Positions 34,752 through 37,588 of a stretch of DNA of 37,588 nucleotides are shown here, one piece after another. The stretch is from contig QHTZ01000083.1 of NCBI GenBank assembly GCA_003221005.1, positions 1 to 37,588 of the forward strand, read 5' to 3'. The DNA comes from Gemmatimonadota bacterium (GTDB taxonomy: Bacteria; Gemmatimonadota; Gemmatimonadetes; Gemmatimonadales; GWC2-71-9). The notes beneath the pieces are model-generated. The model did no database searches. It was not told where the DNA came from and saw only the letters and a list, made by a program, of their open reading frames with translations. Numbering within the stretch: the first letter of the stretch is position 1; every line of letters starts with the position of its first letter. A program made the position numbers and the translations under genes.

Positions 34752-36449
34752 CTACGCACCGTCCGCCGAGCTCACCCGGGGAACCTCCTTCAGAAACGCA
34801 CGCGCCCGCTTGACCTCCGCCGCGTAGGCCGCGACTTCCTCCTCCTGCCGCGATCGATCCCAGTTCAACAGTTGAGCCATGCGCGCGGCGACCGCGGGCG
34901 CCGCTCCGGTCCCGTGGGCCGGATCCTCGTAAAAGAGATGCAGCCGTCGGACGAGCAAATCGGTGAGCCGCACCGCCATCTCCCGCTCGACCGTGTGCAC
35001 CACCTCGGCCCAGATCTCGGGGCGCCCCGGCAGAATCGCCTTGCCCAGCGAGCGGTCCCCGTCCACGAGATTCAGCACGCCCGCCGCCTCGCTCCCGTAA
35101 TGGCGCACCAGGTGGCGCGCAAGCGTCTCCGAGATCTCGCGCGCCCGCAGGGCCTCGACCAGCACGTCGAGGTCGCCCGTCTCTCCGCCCGGGAGCGGTA
35201 AGTGGTCGGTTGCCGGGCGGCGGGGCAGGGGACGGCCGTCCAGGGCGCGCAGCCGCTGCGCCACGCGGTCAACGACGTCGCGCCCCATGACGCGGTACGT
35301 CGTGAGCTTGCCCCCGGCGATCGTGATCAGGCCGCTCGGCGCCTCGACCACGCGGTGCTCGCGCGAAACCTGCGAGGTCGAGAGGTCGCGATCCGCGGGG
35401 GGGGCGAGCAGCGGCCGCAGGCCCGCCCACGTGGCCACGACGTCCCGCGGCGCGAGGCGCGCATCGGGGAACCGGGCGTTGGCCGAGCGGAGCAGGTACA
35501 CGACGTCCGCACCGCTCGCACGAACGTCGTCGGGCGACGCGGCGTCATCCGTGTCGGTCGTGCCGATGTAGCTGAGCTCTCCCCACGGCAGCACGAACAT
35601 GACACGGCCGTCCACCGGCGAGATGAGCGTGACGGCGTGGGCGTGACCGATCCGGGCGCGCGGCACGGCCACGTGTGTCCCCTTGGTCGGCCGCAGCAGC
35701 GGCGGCGCGTGCGGATCGTCGGTCGAGCGCACGGCGTCGACCCACGGGCCGGTGGCGTTTACCACGGTGAGGGCGCGTACCGTGTGCGTCCGCCCGTCGA
35801 GTGTGTCCCGCACCGCCGCGCCACGCACGGCGCCGTCGGACTTGAGGAACCCCGTGACGGCGGCGTAATTCGCGACCAGGGCGCCGGCCTGGGCGGCGCT
35901 CCGGAGCGTGGCCACGACCAGGCGCGCGTCGTCTGCTTGCGCGTCGTAGTACAGCGCTGCCCCTCGGAGATCCTTGGTCCGCAGCCGGGGCTCGAGCCGG
36001 GCGACCTGCTTGCGGCTCAGCCAGCGATGCAGGTGCGTGTTATGAAACCCGGCGAGCAGATCGTACAGCCACATCCCCACCCGCAACTTCCAGGGCGGTG
36101 GGCGCGAGCCGCGATACACGGGAAACAGGAACGCCAGGGGGCGGACCAGGTGGGGAGCGATCGCGAGCAATACGCGACGCTCGTGCGAGGCTTCGAACAC
36201 GAGATGCAGCTCGCCGTGCTCCAAGTAGCGCAGCCCGCCGTGAATGAGGCGTGAGGAGTGGGACGACGTGGCGCCGCCGAAGTCCCCCTTGTCCACCAGC
36301 GCGGTGCGGATGCCGCGCAGCGCCGCGTCGCGCGCGATCCCCGCGCCCGTGATCCCGCCGCCGATCACGAGCAGGTCCACCGGCTCCGCCGCCATCGCGG
36401 CGAGCGCGCTGGCGCGCGTGCGGTGTGAAAACGGCGTGTCCGTTCTCAA
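34752..36449 (-). CDS. glpD: Aerobic glycerol-3-phosphate dehydrogenase
   Basis: A 565-residue FAD enzyme that oxidises sn-glycerol-3-phosphate to dihydroxyacetone phosphate and feeds electrons to quinones at the membrane. The FAD-binding motif is VIGGGITGAGIARDAALRG (28-46), followed by DKGDFGGATSSHSSRLIHGGLRYL, the hallmark of GlpD/GlpA. WAGLRPLLA and SGLITIAGGKLTTYRVMGRDVVD are further family blocks. The start is TTG 36449, with AGAGGA just upstream on the minus strand. No glpK or glpF is in view. The gene diverges from the thiolase gene. Confidence 0.95.
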   Translation of the reverse strand: MRTDTPFSHRTRASALAAMAAEPVDLLVIGGGITGAGIARDAALRGIRTALVDKGDFGGATSSHSSRLIHGGLRYLEHGELHLVFEASHERRVLLAIAPHLVRPLAFLFPVYRGSRPPPWKLRVGMWLYDLLAGFHNTHLHRWLSRKQVARLEPRLRTKDLRGAALYYDAQADDARLVVATLRSAAQAGALVANYAAVTGFLKSDGAVRGAAVRDTLDGRTHTVRALTVVNATGPWVDAVRSTDDPHAPPLLRPTKGTHVAVPRARIGHAHAVTLISPVDGRVMFVLPWGELSYIGTTDTDDAASPDDVRASGADVVYLLRSANARFPDARLAPRDVVATWAGLRPLLAPPADRDLSTSQVSREHRVVEAPSGLITIAGGKLTTYRVMGRDVVDRVAQRLRALDGRPLPRRPATDHLPLPGGETGDLDVLVEALRAREISETLARHLVRHYGSEAAGVLNLVDGDRSLGKAILPGRPEIWAEVVHTVEREMAVRLTDLLVRRLHLFYEDPAHGTGAAPAVAARMAQLLNWDRSRQEEEVAAYAAEVKRARAFLKEVPRVSSADGA

Positions 36450-36500
36450 CGATCCTCTGTCTTGGCCACGTCGAGGGCCCGATGGTAGGTTTCGTGCCGG

Positions 36501-36548
36501 ACCCCCTCCGTTCCCCCTCTCCGCACGGCGGAGAGGGGGTCAGGGGGT
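36501..36548. repeat. Compound hairpin repeat between glpD and the thiolase gene
   Basis: An inner perfect 11-base stem, CCCCCTCTCCG (36513-36523) with loop CACGG and CGGAGAGGGGG (36529-36539), is nested in an outer 7-base stem, ACCCCCT (36501-36507) with AGGGGGT (36542-36548). It looks like a repetitive extragenic palindrome rather than a gene-specific site. It lies in the shared upstream region of two divergent genes, so it would also sit in one of their 5' leaders. Confidence 0.7.
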
Positions 36549-36575
36549 GAGGGAATCCGACGGGAGGAGAATGTA

Positions 36576-37588
36576 ATGCCAGCCATGAATGGGCGGCGGC
36601 GCGTCGCGGTGATCGCCGGGTGTCGCACGCCGTTCTCCAAAGCGGGCACGGATCTCAAGGACGCGCGCGCGGTGGACCTCGCCCGCCACGCGGCGCGCGA
36701 GCTGCTCGAGCGCACCAACCTCGACGGGCGGGACGTGGATGAGATCGTCTTTGGACAGGTGGTCCCGTCGGCCCTCGTGCCGAATGTGGCGCGCGAAGTG
36801 AGCCTCCTGCCGCAGTTCCCGAAAGAGATTCCCGCTTACTCCCTCAACCGCGCCTGCGCCTCCGCCGCCCAGGCCGTCTCCTCCGCCCAGGACCAGATCG
36901 CCCTGGGAAACGCCGACGTCGCCATCGCAGGTGGCGTGGAGTCGCTCTCCGACATCCCGATCCTCGCCTCGCGACGGCTGGCCGACATCCTCGTCGAGGC
37001 GAGCAAGGCGAAGAGCTTGGGGGCCCGGGTCAGCGCCTTCAGCAAGGTCCGGCCGCGCGACCTGGTGCCCGTGTCGCCCGCCATCGCCGAGCCCTCGACC
37101 GGCGAATCGATGGGGCAGTCCGCGGAGAAGATGGCCAAGGAGAACCACATCACCCGTGAGGCACAGGACCGCTGGGCGCTCCGCAGCCACCGGCTCGCCG
37201 CCCAGGGCACCGACGATGGCCGGCTCAAGGCGGAGATCGTCCCCTGGTTCCCCCAGCGGCCCGGTGCCGCGATCGTCACCGAGGATAACGGCATCCGGCG
37301 TGACACCTCGCTCGAGCAGATGGCGACGCTCAAGCCCGTGTTCGACCGGCGGTACGGCTCGGTGACGGCGGCGAACTCCTCGCCCCTGACCGACGGCGCG
37401 TCGGCGGTGCTGCTGATGGGCGAGGACACGGCGCGGACCATGGGCTACGAGCCGCTCGCCTTCATCCGCTCCTACGCCGTGGCTGCCGTCGATCCGGGGT
37501 GGCAGCTGCTCCAGGCGCCGGTGTGGGCCGTGCCCAAGGCACTCGAGCGGGCCGGGATTCAGTGGAAAGACTTGGGCCTCATCGAGAT
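36576..37588 (+). CDS. Thiolase (acetyl-CoA acyltransferase, FadI/FadA-like), N-terminal part
   Basis: About 337 residues of a thiolase that runs off the right edge. GRRRVAVIAGCRTPFSKAG and VVPSALVPNVAREV open the protein. The acyl-accepting cysteine is in LNRACASAAQAV, followed by AGGVESLSDIPIL. SAEKMAKENHITREAQDRWALRSH and TAANSSPLTDGASAVLLM are standard. The overall pattern resembles FadI-type beta-oxidation thiolases; the final His/Cys active-site blocks lie outside the window. GGGAGGAG (36562-36569) precedes ATG 36576. An ATGTAA start-stop pair overlaps this ATG at 36571. Confidence 0.94.
   Translation, partial: MPAMNGRRRVAVIAGCRTPFSKAGTDLKDARAVDLARHAARELLERTNLDGRDVDEIVFGQVVPSALVPNVAREVSLLPQFPKEIPAYSLNRACASAAQAVSSAQDQIALGNADVAIAGGVESLSDIPILASRRLADILVEASKAKSLGARVSAFSKVRPRDLVPVSPAIAEPSTGESMGQSAEKMAKENHITREAQDRWALRSHRLAAQGTDDGRLKAEIVPWFPQRPGAAIVTEDNGIRRDTSLEQMATLKPVFDRRYGSVTAANSSPLTDGASAVLLMGEDTARTMGYEPLAFIRSYAVAAVDPGWQLLQAPVWAVPKALERAGIQWKDLGLIE

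Noticed and set aside
36571..36576. ATGTAA start-stop as a regulatory upstream reading frame for the thiolase
   Set aside because: The ribosome-binding site is only two bases from this ATG but well spaced for ATG 36576; probably incidental.

Overview
The window is GC-rich, densely packed bacterial chromosome with about 41 genes and no rRNA, tRNA or CRISPR array that I can see. Neighbouring genes usually share a four-base GTGA or ATGA start/stop overlap, and three convergent pairs share their stop codons (CTAA, CTAG, CTAG). The mix of a sufBCDSU iron-sulfur operon, parABS, bactofilin, short-form ThiC under a TPP riboswitch, 7Fe ferredoxin, a DUF4034-like repeat protein and a deoxyhypusine synthase homologue suggests a free-living Gram-negative-type bacterium. 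A small outer-membrane barrel supports a diderm envelope. Gemmatimonadota is my best guess, from style rather than from a diagnostic marker.

Layout. 1-2033 (+): tail of an AmmeMemoRadiSam-type radical SAM enzyme, an exported beta-lactamase-family hydrolase, a DCC thiol oxidoreductase and a DUF59 Fe-S factor. 2030-3393 (-): RNase D and a 56-residue protein. 3414-5605 (+): a PLP enzyme of the ACC deaminase/D-cysteine desulfhydrase family, then a thioesterase fused to an alpha/beta hydrolase. 5620-6035: a ferredoxin diverging from a short TetR regulator whose two-copy palindromic operator covers its own start codon; a cyclase-family hydrolase follows. 7114-9116 (-): thiC with a TPP riboswitch, and a divergent peptide deformylase. 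9174-9788 (+): a MobA-like nucleotidyltransferase.

9836-17429 (+): a sigma70-type promoter, sufB-sufC-sufD-sufS-sufU, and a NatA/NatB-type ABC exporter. 17443-17962: a four-helix-bundle (S23-like) gene between imperfect inverted repeats, resembling a free-standing rRNA intervening sequence. 17996-22936: mnmG, a parS site nested in a terminator-like hairpin, parA, parB, an M23 peptidase and a bactofilin, which is an origin-proximal chromosome segregation and cell-shape cluster. The intergenic stretch after it has a perfect DnaA-box consensus.

23103-27583: Nif3-like protein, MFS transporter, NAPE-PLD-like metallo-hydrolase, and on the other strand queG with an unusual C-terminal tail plus a small basic protein. 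27710-34141 (+) is the most interesting region. It is one tightly coupled transcription unit: LOG-family phosphoribohydrolase, deoxyhypusine synthase homologue, MFS transporter that seems to start at CTG, D-Ala-D-Ala-ligase-like ATP-grasp enzyme, a protein with four zinc ribbons and a HExxH metallopeptidase domain, a 51-residue membrane protein, and a DUF4034-like protein cut by an in-frame amber codon inside a perfect 16-base palindrome. I read it as a candidate uncharacterised ligase/peptidase system, possibly polyamine-linked; that is inference. 34213-36449 (-): small beta-barrel protein and GlpD. A compound hairpin separates GlpD from a thiolase running off the right edge.
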